Origin: Choristoneura fumiferana
Lineage: Eukaryota; Arthropoda; Insecta; Lepidoptera; Tortricidae
DNA: 64,000 nucleotides
Reading direction: 5' to 3'
NCBI RefSeq assembly: GCF_025370935.1
Contig: NC_133480.1
Span: 360,054 to 424,053, forward strand
The notes below the pieces were generated by a model. The model saw nothing but the letters and a program-made list of their open reading frames with translations, did not search any database and was not told the DNA's origin. Positions 40,506 to 52,722 of this stretch are shown piece after piece; within the stretch, counting starts at the first letter, position 1, and the number at the start of each line of letters is the position of its first letter. The translations under genes were made by a program, and so were the position numbers.

Positions 40506-40850
40506 GGTCAAACTTATAACACCCCTCTTTTTGTGTCGGGGGTTAAAAATTAACTTAAAATTATTATTATTTCCTAGGGTACGAGTATTGTTTGCGGCTG
40601 ATTCTTTACAAACGGAAACAAAGTGGTGGTGTTGGTGGTGGAGTGGATGTCGTAACAGGCGACTGAAGATATAGGTAAAGGTATACCGTAGGCGACAGGC
40701 TAGCAACCTGTCACTATTGTACCGTTTTTGTCAAACTTAAAACCTAAAATTGCTAAAAGTGGCTGACAGACACACACTCAGACACATACACACACATAGC
40801 GGTCAAACTTATAACACCCCTCTTTTTGCGTCGGGGGTTATAAAAAAGTG
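40506..40850 (-). repeat. Repeat I between two J-element ends
   Basis: J ends at 40506-40548 and 40785-40848 (CGGTCAAACTTATAACACCC, CTCTTTTTGYGTCGGGGGTT) are in the same orientation and flank an inverted repeat I. A duplicated end around an insert suggests recombination or end-capture rather than simple insertion. Confidence 0.55.
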
Positions 40851-41880
40851 GCTAAAAATATGAATCGAATCGAGTCGAGTTAAGAAAACATTAAGTACGT
40901 CTATTTATAAAACGATATACAAAGTTTAAGTTAAATCATTTGCTTACTATACGAATGATCATTAAATTGACATAATAGCATAGATAGATAATCCTCAGTT
41001 AGTGTGTAGCTTGGCATGCGAACAGGATGCGCACGCGACGCGGCGCGAATCGCTAACTTATGAAGATTAGTAGGTAGTTAATTTGTAGATAGCTCGGTCT
41101 TTGCTAGGCTGATGTTTTTGAACCTACGAGCCTCAGAGAGGCTACGTCATTTATTCGCAGCTCAAAGCAAAGGATGGCATGAATAAAGATAAGCAAGTAC
41201 ACTTAAACTAGTTTATATTAATGTCGTTTGGAACTCGGAAAAAAAACTGTTTTTTTTTTGTTTCATTTGAATCTTCAGGAATACGAAGAAACTGATGAGT
41301 CCCGAGCGATATAAATGCAAAAGTGAATGTTTTTTTCTTTTCTACGCTTACACGCTTAAATTACTTAACAAATCGTGATGAAATTTGGCCATGAAGGAAC
41401 CTTGAGAAGGTCATAGGATAGTTTAAAAAATACCAGTGTCTGGCATTATGCTGATTTGAAACCATTTCGTGACTAAGGTATTTATATGTTTTTTTTATAT
41501 ATTGCATGTTGCCTTTTTCATAATGTCACAAATAATATTTTTGTCTTTGCATTTTAGTGACTGTTATCATTACCACGTGTCATATCTACAGGCTATTGTT
41601 CTATGCAGTCATGACATGACATTTGAATACTGACATAATGCCACCCATACATATAATTATGTATGAACCATATATGTCAATAGCGTCATCATACCGTACC
41701 GGTTGCTATTGTAGCTATATCGATCATAGTTAAGGATCGATCGAATTTATGATTCTTCTTCTATTTTTTTTATTACACACTTAGTGTCGAATTTTGCCCA
41801 AATAAAAATCTTTCTCTTTCTTTTCATTCTTCTTTCCTATACTCGCTTTTGCCCGGCACTCCGTCTGTGTACCAAGAACC
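40851..41880. other. Non-coding with Helitron-like traces
   Basis: At 41300-41420 ATAAATGCAAAAGTGAATG, ATCGTGATGAAATTTGGCC and GGTCATAGGATAG suggest an eroded Helitron-like copy. Nothing else assigned. Confidence 0.45.
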
Positions 41881-41883
41881 AGT

Positions 41884-42240
41884 TTACCTAATCTGCAGTG
41901 CCTGAAGACTAGAGTCTACTGCTAGTGTGTGTTGCCAGTGATGCCTTATGGCTCTGAGACGTGGACCTTGACTGTCCTTGACTGTTATGCTCTCTTGATG
42001 AGGCTCAGAGCCACGCAACGAACTATGGATGTCGAATATGGGCTGTCGGTGGAGAGACGTCTTCGAGTGGCAACCACGAACCGCAAGACGAAGCTCTGGC
42101 AGGCTTTCTATCAGGTAAACTGACGATATCGTGAGAGTTGCGGGCAACCTGTGGCGCAAGTGGCGAGGTGTCGTTCATTATGACATGGTATTCTAAGGGG
42201 GAGGCCTTTGTTTAGCAGTGGACATCTAGCATGGTGATGA
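41884..42240 (+). mobile_element. LINE reverse transcriptase C-terminal remnant
   Basis: Across frameshifts the plus strand reads V-L-P-V-M-P-Y-G-S-E-T-W-T-L, then LRATQRTMD and RVATTNRKTKLWQAF, then GGEAFV-type and a CAGTGGACATCTAGCATGG end with GATGATG-like bases. The Y-G-S/A-E-T-W motif is a hallmark near the end of RTE-like and related LINE polyproteins. Degenerate, non-functional. Confidence 0.72.
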
Positions 42241-42642
42241 CTAAAAGCAGTGTGTGCTTTAAGTGCCCTGTTGAAGCCTGCCGGCGTGTCAACGTGTGAG
42301 TGACAGCTACACGCGCCGGCAGCGCGGAAGCGCGCGCGCACCTCAGCCGTACATTCGGATTGTTTAAACTGTCTGGATGAATAATATATTGATAGCCAAA
42401 CGATTTGGTCATTCCAAGTTGACAGTTCTTTTGATTTAATATATAATATATATATCGCTAGTACGGGCGGCTGTGATTCCATGAACATCATTTAAAACCT
42501 GACCCTTTATTGTCCAACATACATATTTGGAGCCACAATTTTCACCACTTCTTTCTGTCACACGGCGTACGGTGAGGGTAGAAAGAGATATTATGGTGAA
42601 TGCGATAGCAAACGTCAGCGCGTTAGACTATGCGGCCTCTGC

Positions 42643-42772
42643 GGGGCTACTACGAAATTCGAAAATCGAAGTTCGTGTCGATCCGTCCCTCTGACACTTA
42701 CACTATTTAATACGAGAGTGAGAGGGACGGTACGATACGAACTTCGAGTTTCGAATTTCGAAGTACGCCTGT
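42643..42772. mobile_element. MITE K, second copy
   Basis: GGGGCTACTACGAAATTCGA to TTCGAATTTCGAAGTACGCC, with the family's GTCCCTCTGACACTTACAC and GAGAGGGACGGTACGATACG. The right terminus is decayed. Confidence 0.75.
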
Positions 42773-42923
42773 GAGATCCTGTAATTGGCTCTATGTTGCT
42801 ATTTTCTTAATCATATTATTATTGTAGTATGAGCTTTTGGTCCTCATTTAATAAATAAATATGAAGCTATGATTATGAAAAAATAACCAGACGAAAGTTT
42901 AGATTTCGTTATATTTATTACTA

Positions 42924-43153
42924 GCTTTTGCCCGCGGCTTCGCCCGCGTGGAATTCGGTTATCGCGCGCTGTTCCCTCGGGAACTATGCACTTTTCCGGA
43001 ATAAAAAGTAGCGTATGCCACTCTCTGGGCCATAAACTATCTTTATGCCAAAAATCACGTCGATCCGTTGCTCCGTTTCGACGTGAAAGAGGGACAAACA
43101 AACACACAAACATACAAACACACACACTTTCGCATTTATAATATTAGTATGGA
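42924..43153 (-). mobile_element. Helitron-like copy, inverted
   Basis: Starts ACTAGCTTTTGCCCGCGGCT (inverse of the CTAGT terminus) and ends TCGCATTTATAATATTAGTA. The middle (CTATCTTTATGCCAAAAATC, CGTTTCGACGTGAAAGAG) matches the subfamily at 48435-48645. An (CA)-rich microsatellite lies within. Confidence 0.75.
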
Positions 43154-43898
43154 TATGGATGTATGATTATGAACGTTATTCTGAGCGTCATTGCTCAAAG
43201 AAGAAGGGGCAGGAGGGAGTGCGATTCTCTAGATCAATAAATAAATTCTCTTGATTAGTATTTGGTTCCTTAATCTAACTTAGCTTTAAGTTAGATGTCT
43301 TTAACTGAATTCCTTTTAACCATAGGCATATCGAAAAATCGGAATAAATAATTTATTATTAAATTGAAATCTATCTTATACCTTTAAACGAGCAATTCCT
43401 GTTTATATCTATACAATATAATCAGAATCTCGGTAACGGCTCTAACGATTTCGTTAAAATTTGGTATGTAGGGGTTGCCGGGGATGACAAATCGATCTAG
43501 CTTGGTCTTATCTCTGAGAAAACGGTTAATAACGAGTTTTAGCCCGAGCACAGCTCGGTCGCCCAGGTACTTAGACAAAATGTAAAGTTTCGTGGGACGC
43601 ATCCATTATTTCGTGATTGTAAAAAAATGTTATATTATTTAACAGTAAGTTCTTTACCGTGATTGACGGTACAATGCTAAAAACATGTTAGTCCTCGTCC
43701 AAAACCAACATCGGGTTTTTATGTGAAAAAAAACAATGTTGTCAGGTCCATTCATTTACCTGTCGAATGTGTTGGTTTTTTTTGCCCATGATGTAATGTT
43801 TAATTGTTTAGTTTTGGGCGTTAAATAAAAAAACAGTCAAGTGCGAATCTTATTCTACGTAGTACTGTATAATTGATGTCGCTCCTGTCACTATCAGT

Positions 43899-44065
43899 TT
43901 GTCTGTCATCAGCATCATGCTTAAACTGCGGAACTGATATGGATGAAAATTGGCGTGGAGGTAGTTTGAGATGCTGGGAAGGACGTAAGTTTTTACCCCG
44001 GAAAATTTAATACTTGCCGCGGGATAGCGATAAAAGAATTTCTAACAGACGCTGTTTTTATACCA
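43899..44065 (+). mobile_element. Helitron-like copy, 3' truncated
   Basis: GCGGAACTGATATGGATGAA, GGAGGTAGTTTGAGATGCTG, TTTACCCCGGAAAATTTAAT and GCGGGATAGCGATAAAAGAA are family landmarks. The CTAGT end is not reached. Confidence 0.6.
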
Positions 44066-44297
44066 GCGTTTTCGGAAAAACCATGTGAAAAAGAATGCGC
44101 TGCAAGAAAATTGACAGAAAGTAATTTTTACGAAACCAAAATTATATTACAATTTATCGAAAATATAAACTAATTTTAAAACAACTTATATACGACAATG
44201 GAACAGCTTACCCAAGAATTCCTTGAACTGAGAGTATCAGAGACCCATTAACACAATTCAAATTCACCGATATTTAATGACATAAACCCGAATAATG

Positions 44298-44375
44298 TCA
44301 CGTCGCCCGACGATCACGTCTTAAATCGAGTTTAGAACGATATGTTTCGGGCAAATTCGTAACCCTTCTAGGATC
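44298..44375. mobile_element. Fragment of the 7797-type hairpin element
   Basis: ATCACGTCTTAAATCGAGTT, ATATGTTTCGGGC and AACCCTTCTAGGATC parallel one arm. The partner arm is missing. Confidence 0.5.
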
Positions 44376-44689
44376 AACCTTCTAGGATGCGCACACAAAT
44401 TCACTGTTGTAAAACAGGGACGAACAAATCTACTTGCGTTACCTAAGCTTCAACGGATGTTATCGAGTAAGAAAACACGAGAAAGTAGGGTAGTTGTCAT
44501 ATTACCTCATGTGGAAGACAATACACTATAAGGCCGCGCCCCAGGCAATGCCATAAACACCGACAAATATAGTGAACACTTTCTTTATTTCAATGCTGGA
44601 CGAGAAAGTTCCACCACTTGTATAGTACTAAGTCTACCTACACTACACTATCTCGGCTATATAAAAGCTTCAATTAATCTTTAATCATG

Positions 44690-44990
44690 TATATAAACTC
44701 TTTATTGTGCAAAACAAAATACAAAGGATCCTTTAAAGGATCTCGGTGAACTTTTGAATGGATGACAAGAGCAATCAGGAAGACAGCAGCGGTTTTCACC
44801 TTTGACGCAAAAAGAGAGGGAGCCACAGGTTCGATGCTAATATCTGTCTGTCTGTTTGTCTGTTCGTGGCACCGTAAGTCTCAATTCGATACGATTTTTT
44901 TACGTGAAGTTCCTTGTGGTAGCTCTCAGCTATCAGTTCAGCCGTTTTTGAAATATTGAACTTTGAAATGATAAATGTCCCCCGATAACT
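44690..44990. mobile_element. Retroposon tail next to a J-element end
   Basis: 44690-44756 is an inverted tail (AACTCTTTATTGTGCAAAAC, CCTTTAAAGGATCTCGGTG). 44795-44990 is one J arm (TTTGACGCAAAAAGAGAGG, GTCTGTCTGTTTGTC, CAGCCGTTTTTGAAATATTG). Confidence 0.55.
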
Positions 44991-45443
44991 TTCAACTTTT
45001 CTGTTGAATAGGTTAGGTTATTATTTTAGCAGATTATTTTGTTACTAACATACTTTGCTTCATCTTCATCAACTGCATTATCTGTTTTTTCAAAGTAACA
45101 TCAGAATCAATCAAATTACATTACCTAGCTGTGTGTTCTAGCTCTTCAATTAAGTCAATTGTTAGTAATGCGACTTCTGATTGTTTAGATTGCAGCTTTA
45201 TATCGTCAATTGCTGAATCATTTGTTCAAAAGCTTGCCTTTTCTATTCATAGATGTTATCGCGGGTACAATGACTGTTCTTCAAATCTCGTAATTTGACT
45301 CATTTACTATAGTTTTAGGGTACCCACTGATGGTTAATGTGATTAAGTTTTAACATATTGTATTAGCGAAGGAAAGTTTAGCTTGCTCAACCGCTGCGAG
45401 CACGGCAATTTTATTAAGTATCTGTGGCACTGTGACACTATTT

Positions 45444-45720
45444 GCAGGTGGTAGGACCTTGTGCAAGGATTGCTACCACCATCTTGCTCGCTAATCCTGC
45501 CGTGAAACAGCAGTGCTTGCACTGTTGTGTTTCGGCGTGGAGAGTATGCCAGCCGGTGAAATTATTGGCACTTGAGGTATCCCATCTTAGGCCTCTAGGT
45601 TGGCAACGCATCTGCAATCCCCCTGGTGTTGCAGGTGTCTATGGGCGGTGGTGATCTCTTACCATCAGGAGACCCACTTGCTCGTTTGCCATCCAGTCAA
45701 ATAAAAAAATAAATAAAAAA
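45444..45720 (+). mobile_element. Poly-A retroposon family C, plus copy
   Basis: Runs GCAGGTGGTAGGACCTTGTG to TTGCCATCCAGTCAAATAAA with a poly-A-rich tail. About 11 bp of the GGTCCGCCCGG region are deleted relative to 13600-13879. Confidence 0.82.
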
Positions 45721-46497
45721 CTGTGATCATGCAGAATCCCCCTTCCTTCACTCTCGCATAAAACGGTATAAATGTCACATACCTAGATCCAATTGACAAG
45801 ATTTCATATTTCTAAGACTATAATTTGATTCGTTCTCTGTATTCTGTTTGGAAAGAGAAAGACGCTGATATTTTTAAATTTCGGTACGATTAATAATTAA
45901 TTTATTAAAAAAAATTAAGATTTGCTTATTCTTAAAGGGCATAACTCCCAAACTACCACACAATAGATCTTTTGTCTAGTCTCTATTTAAAAAAAAGATC
46001 ACGTAAATCTGACGTAGACGTTGTGAAAATTTAGACAGCTCCTTTTTCTGGTGTAAAAGGCCAAGGAAACATATCTATTCCGTGGTAGTGTTGGCAAATT
46101 CAGTTTTTTTAAATATTTTTTTTAAATATGGAGAAATAAATTATATTAAATATTTTCCCATGTTCAGGAGGCAAAACTCTTTCGATTCCTGTAGTAATTT
46201 ACAGGTGTTAAAAATATGAAATCGTGTCAATTATTACTATTACAAACACAAAATGCTAAGACTTCTATTATTTATTCTGTGGTTGAAGTGACAATGAGCG
46301 AGCTATATCGCGTGAATAATTGAAAAACGACGAGAGATAGATTTTCTTATAGCAAACACTAGAAGACGCAGTTGGAAGGCCTTAGGTGAATTGACGCCTC
46401 CACGAAACTTTATGTGCACTGTGGATGAGAGCAGCAATTTGCCGTTCAATGTAGCATTCTAAAGCCCAATTAAGGCCGTCTTGCAGGGAAAAAATAA
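45721..46497. other. Non-coding, nothing recognised
   Basis: AT-rich without supported features. Confidence 0.5.
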
Positions 46498-46722
46498 ATC
46501 TAGATTTAGTTGTTAATCCAGGCTTGAGCTTGACAGTTCTATACAATTTGACACTACTAAACTGAGCTTAACGCTAACTCGAGATTTATGTGTTTACTGC
46601 AAGTGGGCCTTAGACCTGCCAAAAACTCGTGCAAGTGGCATTACATTGCGGCGGTCGATGGCCCGTTTCAATCAAGCTTTACGGCCTCGCAATGTATCAC
46701 AACTTGCAAACTCGGCTGATGA
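46498..46722. repeat. Fragments of two MITE families
   Basis: 46498-46608 loosely resembles 7009-7113. 46609-46722 (AACTCGTGCAAGTGGCATTA, CATTGCGGCGGTCGATGG, GCCTCGCAATGTATCACAAC) is a decayed copy of the hairpin at 63224-63366. Confidence 0.5.
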
Positions 46723-47749
46723 TAATGATGATTATCTTAAGTTTAATTTAGATAATATGGTTGCACGTTGTTTTACATACAACATTTTGATAGAATTTCA
46801 TTTCACAGACATTTTTTATAATATTATCGTTTCATAGAATAATCAATACGCAGAACACTTACTTTGAAGAAATTTAAATCAATGATTTTTATTACAAATT
46901 AAATTTATTTTTAACAATTTCATATTATAGAATAACAAATCAAATATTCTTCATTCCCATATTATTTAGTTAATATAAAATTATTACCAAGAAAACATTC
47001 AATTCGTTTTCTGGTGAGGTCGCCGGCGAAAGATCACACATCAGAAAATATAAAGAACCCAAGTAAAAATTGATATAAGATCGTTTCGTGTGATTAATGA
47101 AACACAGTACCTCCTCCTGACCGCTCCATTTAATTGTCCGACAATTTACTATTGTTGCGAATTCACACAGTTTCCTCTGACTATGATTTTAATTTGATTT
47201 CCAAGTTAAGTGACGGTCTGCGATTAATTTTTAATTTGTTAATTAAGCTGGAATTTAGATAGGATTTTCTTTTTCAAAGTCAAAGTATTTTATTTGTTAA
47301 ACATAGGTATAGCTGTATACAGTGGTAAAAGAACATATTATAGTCTCACCATGTTTTGCCAATTGGCGTACAAAAATAATTGAAAATAGGAGAGAGATTA
47401 AAAGAACAAAATATCAGATAAAACTTTACAAGAAAAACTCATTATTAAATTGAAATTAGAATAATTGTAACTATTATGAGTCATATAAAAACCTAAAAAA
47501 ATATGAAAAATACTTAAATTGAATAATAAAATTTAATTAATAAAACAGGATTAAATTATATCTTAATAAGTCACTCAATTTTCAAGGATAAAAGGTGTAT
47601 TTTGTGTTAATCCAGACTTTACAATTTGTGTGCCAGATTTAATCCAAATCAATTGATTTAGTTTTGCGTGACATTTCAAACATTTTAATATCTAAACTTT
47701 CGCATTTATAATAATAGTTAAATTAATACGATAGGGTGTATTAAGTCAC
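46723..47749. other. AT-rich non-coding
   Basis: At 47275-47400 a CAAAGTCAAAGTATTTTATT start is typical of an inverted LINE 3' end, but no coding remnant was found. The remainder is unassigned. Confidence 0.4.
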
Positions 47750-47930
47750 AGTGGCTTAGTGGTTTGACCTACGGCCTCTCAAGTAGAGAATCGTCGGTTT
47801 TATTAATGTGCGAAATTACATTTGAAATTTATCACGAACTTTTCCATGAAGGAAATCGTCATAATCTTAATCATAATCATAATCATCTTTATTTGCGTAA
47901 AAAATGGTACAGTAAGGTGTTACATTTTGA
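47750..47930 (+). mobile_element. Decayed SINE-A head and a second retroposon tail
   Basis: GTGGCTTAGTGGTTTGACCT, GGCCTCTCAAGTAGAGAATC and ATTTGAAATTTATCACGAAC show the SINE head and body start. From 47862 the SINE is cut by an inverted tail of ATAATC repeats followed by TTTATTTGCGTAAAAAATGG. Confidence 0.65.
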
Positions 47931-48109
47931 AAATTGAAACATCATTTTTTGCTAAGTAGTTTTAGCATGCAACATTAAAAACTTATATCTATGACTTTAC
48001 ATTAATTTAAATTAAAAACCATTCACTCACTGAGTAGAACAATTTGTCATGCAGCCATTTGTACATTTTCGTTCTGAATTGAATTGCGTCGTAGCCCTAA
48101 ACACATTTC

Positions 48110-48645
48110 TAGTGGATGAAATTTGGTATGTAGATAGCTGGACGTCTAGAATAACACATAGGTTTTTTTTTTATCCCGGTGATCCCCGGTGATACACGTA
48201 AACTTGCGAAATCTCAACGACTAAGGGAAATGACGCATGGAATTGTCATTCAACTTAGCACGGGTTTCGTCGTACAACGTAAATGAAGAGAAGACTATAA
48301 TGATGTAAGTTTTAGGATTTTCCATGGGGGAATTTAATAAAATTCCCAAACTTCTATTCAACTGCAAGATCTTATGGATTACGTTTGGAAACCGCGGGCA
48401 AAGTCTAGCTAGTTAGTAGATTAATTAATCCATTCTTCCATATCCATACTAAGTAATATTATAGATATGAAAGTGTGTGTTCGTATGTTTCTCCGTCTTT
48501 CACGTCGAAACGAAGCGACGGATAGACGTGCTTTTTGGCATAGAGGTTAGTTTATGGGCCAGAGAGTGACATAGGCAAATTTTTATCCCGGAAAAATGCA
48601 GAGTTCCCGAGGGAAATATCGAATAATTTATTGTATATATGAGTT
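48110..48645 (+). mobile_element. Two Helitron-like copies
   Basis: 48110-48414 has GATGAAATTTGGTATGTAGA and ends CCGCGGGCAAAGTCTAGC-TAGT. 48435-48645 starts CATACTAAGTAATATTATAG, has TTTCACGTCGAAACGAAGCG and TATGGGCCAGAGAGTGACAT, and lacks its 3' end. Confidence 0.62.
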
Positions 48646-48754
48646 TTACATAGGTGTTAATTATTGTTTAGTATATCCAGTACATGTCATGTCCTGCCGA
48701 GAGGCGTACAATAATTAATCTAACTCTAGGTATGCATGCTAAACCAAATGTCAA

Positions 48755-48985
48755 TATAACCTGACTACGAAGCTTGAGGTCCCGGGTTCGATTCCAGTGT
48801 CGGGCAGATATTTGTATGAAAAATTCGAATGTTTGCTCTCGGGTCTTGGGTGTTTAATATGTATTTAAGTATGTATCTATCTATATAATTATATTTATCC
48901 ATTGCTTAGTACCCATAACACAAGCTTTGCTAAGCTTACTTTGGGACTAGGTCAATTGGTGTGAATTGTCCCGTGATATTTATTT
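48755..48985 (+). mobile_element. tRNA-derived SINE-B
   Basis: The head retains box B (GGTCCCGGGTTCGATTCCAG). The body has TTCGAATGTTTGCTCTCGGG, GTATTTAAGTATGTATCTAT, TTGCTTAGTACCCATAACAC and GGGACTAGGTCAATTGGTGT, ending TATTTATTTATTATTATT. The inverted relative is at 60134-60305. Confidence 0.75.
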
Positions 48986-49114
48986 ATTATTATTATTTGG
49001 AATCAATTTAAATATGTTATAGGCTTAATTTCACTTACATGTCTAGGTAATCATGCTGTAAACACATTTGTCAACTAACCAGTTTTGCTCGATAATAATT
49101 CGAGGCGGATGATG

Positions 49115-49265
49115 TCGCGTCGTTCACAACGCTTTAGCGTAGTGTGGTGATAGTTGGATTTGTGTGAGGTGTGTGTATCCTTAAAGTGTGGAGGTGGAGG
49201 AGTTGCATGATCACACATTGGTTACACAGACGTAGCTAACGTAAGGTCGCGGGTGAGCAAAGTAA
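49115..49265 (-). repeat. Interspersed repeat L, inverted copy
   Basis: CGTAGTGTGGTGATAG, GTGGAGGTGGAGGAGTTGCA and AAGGTCGCGGGTGAGCAAAG mirror 39765-39905. Confidence 0.6.
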
Positions 49266-50449
49266 TTGTTTACTAGTTTAAAATAAAAAAATGCATGACC
49301 CACTTGTTCTTAATACGATTAGATTTGGTTGAAAATTAATTATGGAACGCGATTAAAAACGATCATTAGCTACTTGCGGTTGCAATCATTAGCCTTGGAG
49401 TGGCATAGACAATCCATTTTTTTTTATTTGGACAAAGGCAAGAACCCTGAAAGGCCAAGCAATTTTATTATTAAGAAATAATGCCAAAAACGGTGTAACC
49501 TTAGCGCGAAATTACGTCCGCTCGTTTACTTTTTTGAATTTTTAACCGAGACATTGCAAAGTTAGACATACCCCAGTTTTAATGGGGGTAATTAAGTTAA
49601 ATGTCATCCTAATTGTCATTAATGAGGCTTTAATGTGAAAAAGGCATGCTCTACGACAATTAATAGCTCTAAGTACCAAACCCCAAAGCTACTGAACAAC
49701 GGCCAACCAAGTGGTTTTCTACCAAGTTTTTTACCTCAAAATTTGCGGAATCATCGAAAGCATCGATGGAGATTTTTAGATGCCGCAATAAAAATTACTA
49801 AAACGGAACCCTTATAGTTTCGACCTGTCCGTCCGTAGGTAAAAAGATGAAATTGGGACTATCTCTTGTGATGGCCGCTAAAGAAATATTTTTAGGGTGG
49901 GGGTAGGAAATTGGAGGCGTTGATAATTATTATCGAATTGATAATTATCAAAATAGTTATCCCTTGCAACTCTGCCCCGCTTCCCTTGTAACAGTTACCA
50001 GGTGTGTTATGTAGGTATGGTTCTAAAATGAAATATTAACTTATTGTTATTGGCTATCAAAAACCGACCAAACACGTAACGAAAGGAAGTGCGCAGTGTA
50101 TTCCGAACACGGAGCGCGCATCCGTGGGGATTGGTGCAATCGGTGAAGGGAACCATCGGGGAGTATCACTTACTATAGCGACCCGTCCCGGCTTTGCTCG
50201 GTTACTATACAAGAAAAGGTCACAAATATAAGGCACTTGATCAGCTCCGGTTCCCGAAAACTACACCCGCGCGAAGACGGGGCGCGTAACTAAGTATAGT
50301 AAGAGTATATATGAAAAATTATCTAACTTATGGTGAACACCACAATATTTAAATTCGTTGATAAAAATATATAAGCATATGGTTTTAAACATGAAACTAT
50401 GGGAACTCACTTATATTATACTATTATGACCTAATAAAAGATAGTGTTA
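49266..50449. other. Non-coding with a repeat H end
   Basis: 49796-49850 (CTAAAACGGAACCCTTATAG, TTCGACCTGTCCGTCCG) is the inverted end of repeat H. At 50190-50260 CCCGTCCCGGCTTTGCTCGG may be a Helitron-like terminus. Otherwise unassigned. Confidence 0.45.
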
Positions 50450-50832
50450 AGGTGATTTTCCACGGTGGTGAGACGAGACGAACGGTGGAATACTTGTATC
50501 GCGGCGGTTTGACAGTTGTAATGATGATGAAAACGCGAGTAGTGTCGCCGGTGTCAGTTTGTCGGGTAGTCGCGCGAGCCGAGGCGCGCAGTGCGCGTGT
50601 TGCAGCACCTTCTCGTCGCCGTTACCGAATGGGCGACAAGCGGCGCCATTATTTCGATATTTCAACCTTTTGAAAATATGGTGATCCGAGGTGAGACGAG
50701 ACGAGGCGAGACGAGAATTGAAATTTGTATGCATTCTCGCGCGCCCGCCTCGAGCCGCCGCGAGCGCCGCCATACAAATTTCAATTCTCGTCTCGCCTCG
50801 TCTCGTCTCGCCCCGTCGGTGGAAAATCACCA
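50450..50832. mobile_element. GC-rich double-hairpin element, 383 bp
   Basis: The outer ends AGGTGATTTTCCACGG and CGGTGGAAAATCACCA are inverted and flanked by TTA on both sides, as in PIF/Harbinger-type insertions. The right half contains a second hairpin, 50691-50809, whose arms share GAGACGAGACGAGGCGAGAC and AGAATTGAAATTTGTATG. GC content is far above its surroundings. Confidence 0.75.
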
Positions 50833-50877
50833 TTAAATACTTATCAGTACAGTATTTATCCGTAGGTTTAGTTATTA

Positions 50878-51145
50878 AACCTTGACGCAAAAAGAGGGGT
50901 GTTATAAATTTGCGGCTTTACGTTTACACATTATTTTATTTTTTAAATGACCTTTGACTTTAATTTACAAACAACATATTTATACACACACACATACGCA
51001 CATAAACACACACAAACATCACGCCTGTATTTCCAAATGGGGTAGGCCGAGCACACGAAACGTTACCGCTTCGGAGCCACTTTCAGCAATTTTAGGTTTT
51101 AGCAACCTGTCACTATTGTACCGTTTTTGTCAAACTGAAAACATA
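50878..51145 (+). repeat. J-element end plus repeat I
   Basis: TTGACGCAAAAAGAGGGGTG, TTATAAATTTG is a J end. From 51005 repeat I follows (CACAAACATCACGCCTG, AAACGTTACCGCTTCGGAGC, AACCTGTCACTATTGTACCG). A (CACA)n microsatellite separates them. Confidence 0.6.
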
Positions 51146-52193
51146 TTTATTTTCGATCAGATATATAATATTACATCACCAACTCCTCAATCCGATCCAT
51201 CATCATCACCAATCATGACATCACTGATTGATGATAAAAAGTAACTGATTGATCTTCCGAGGGATCAATCTTGAAACCAATCTGGACGGCGTGTTCAAAG
51301 GATGCCCTTGACCTCGGGGTCAATTTGGATCATACCAAATTAATTGTTTGTTTTGGTTACGTTGGTATAGCCTCTTCAGTGTACAACATGATATGTCTAC
51401 TCAAATGTCAAATTTTCCTTGATTAACATTCCTATTATATAACCATCTATTTAAAAATAAAACAAAATAAAAAAACAAAGACAAACAAATAATTTAAAAC
51501 AACCCCCTTAGGTGAAGTTACGAAGATGCTGGCAGCGATCCCTATTTGAATTGCTAAGATTAACCATCTTACATAACCAGCAAAAAAAATAAATGATAAC
51601 CACATGATAACAGTTTTCTTGAAATAACTAAAAAAATAATAATTATTATTTAATTAATTATTTGACCCCTTCCAATGCTGGATGTCTAAGATGGAAGGGG
51701 TACAAGGTGATTTAACAGAGTAGGTAACATAAGTCTTACTGCTCTATCTTAACTGGACTGATTTAGTTGAAAAACTTACACTAGAAGCTTACTGTCCAAA
51801 TATTCGGTTGTTGCATCTACTCCCCAATGTAATACAGATGTAGTGTTCGAATCGTGATTTCTTAATTAGTTTCAGTACCTATCGTGCAGCCGTAGACTTT
51901 CATTATCACATTTAACATTAAAGAATAAAGTTCCATATTAATGTAAACGAAAATGTCACTCGTTTAATACAATAATTGATTGACACTTCGGGCACCCCGT
52001 ATTCCGATTAACCCTTAAGTTGGCAGTGTATGCCACAATGAACATAATTCAAGACTATCTTTTTGTATTTCTTTAAATGTAGAATTTTTTGGACTATACA
52101 TAGGTAACAACGAGGTTTGAATCATGAACTTTTTTTTAATTTTGTCAAATTAAGGGTTAAAAGCCGACTTTTCCCGTAGAAAAATTATTATGC
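51146..52193. other. AT-rich non-coding
   Basis: A small inverted pair, GACCCCTTCCAATG / TGGAAGGGGT, sits at 51664-51703. No gene or larger repeat recognised. Confidence 0.45.
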
Positions 52194-52722
52194 ACTACAG
52201 GATTTACTGTCATTTGGTGCAAATGGGTAATGGACAACTCGAAATTATACGTCAAAGCAGAAAAATAACAATCTGAAATACATCAATATGGAAAATTGTC
52301 CATCCTGAATATCGTTGAAAATAGAATCTTGTCTCAAGGAAAAATTGACTGATGTATGATGAAAAACAAAAAACTACTTGTATTTACGTACACTCACAAA
52401 TATGACAAATTGTAAATATATTCCACCCGAAAACATTTGTTTTGGGCCTACATACTAAGTTGTGACTGGATTTAGACAACATTCACCTATTGCTTATTTA
52501 ATTTTGCTCGTAATTTATAATGTACAATATTCCATTTTGGTTTAATTAAATTACAACAAAAATAAGTTTGGTTGTAAGTAGGTATTTTTCAGCACCATTA
52601 CGTTTTGACAGAGTTCACTTTGGGTGATATTCATCTTGGTCCGAATTCAAAATGGTCAATTCAAGTGGTCGATTTTCCATTTGCGCCGAATGACAGTAAA
52701 TCGTCTGTAACTTGACCAGTGT
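52194..52722. mobile_element. TIR element, about 530 bp
   Basis: Left GATTTACTGTCATTTGGTGC, AAATGG and right CCATTTGCGCC, GAATGACAGTAAATC are inverted. The AT-rich interior has no frame. Edges are approximate. Confidence 0.6.

Noticed and set aside
40233..40706. 157-codon minus-strand frame
   Set aside because: Crosses repeat I and a J-element end. No family motif.
50447..50890. 147-codon minus-strand frame
   Set aside because: Lies in the GC-rich double hairpin, where stops are rare on all frames. Arg-rich low-complexity product.
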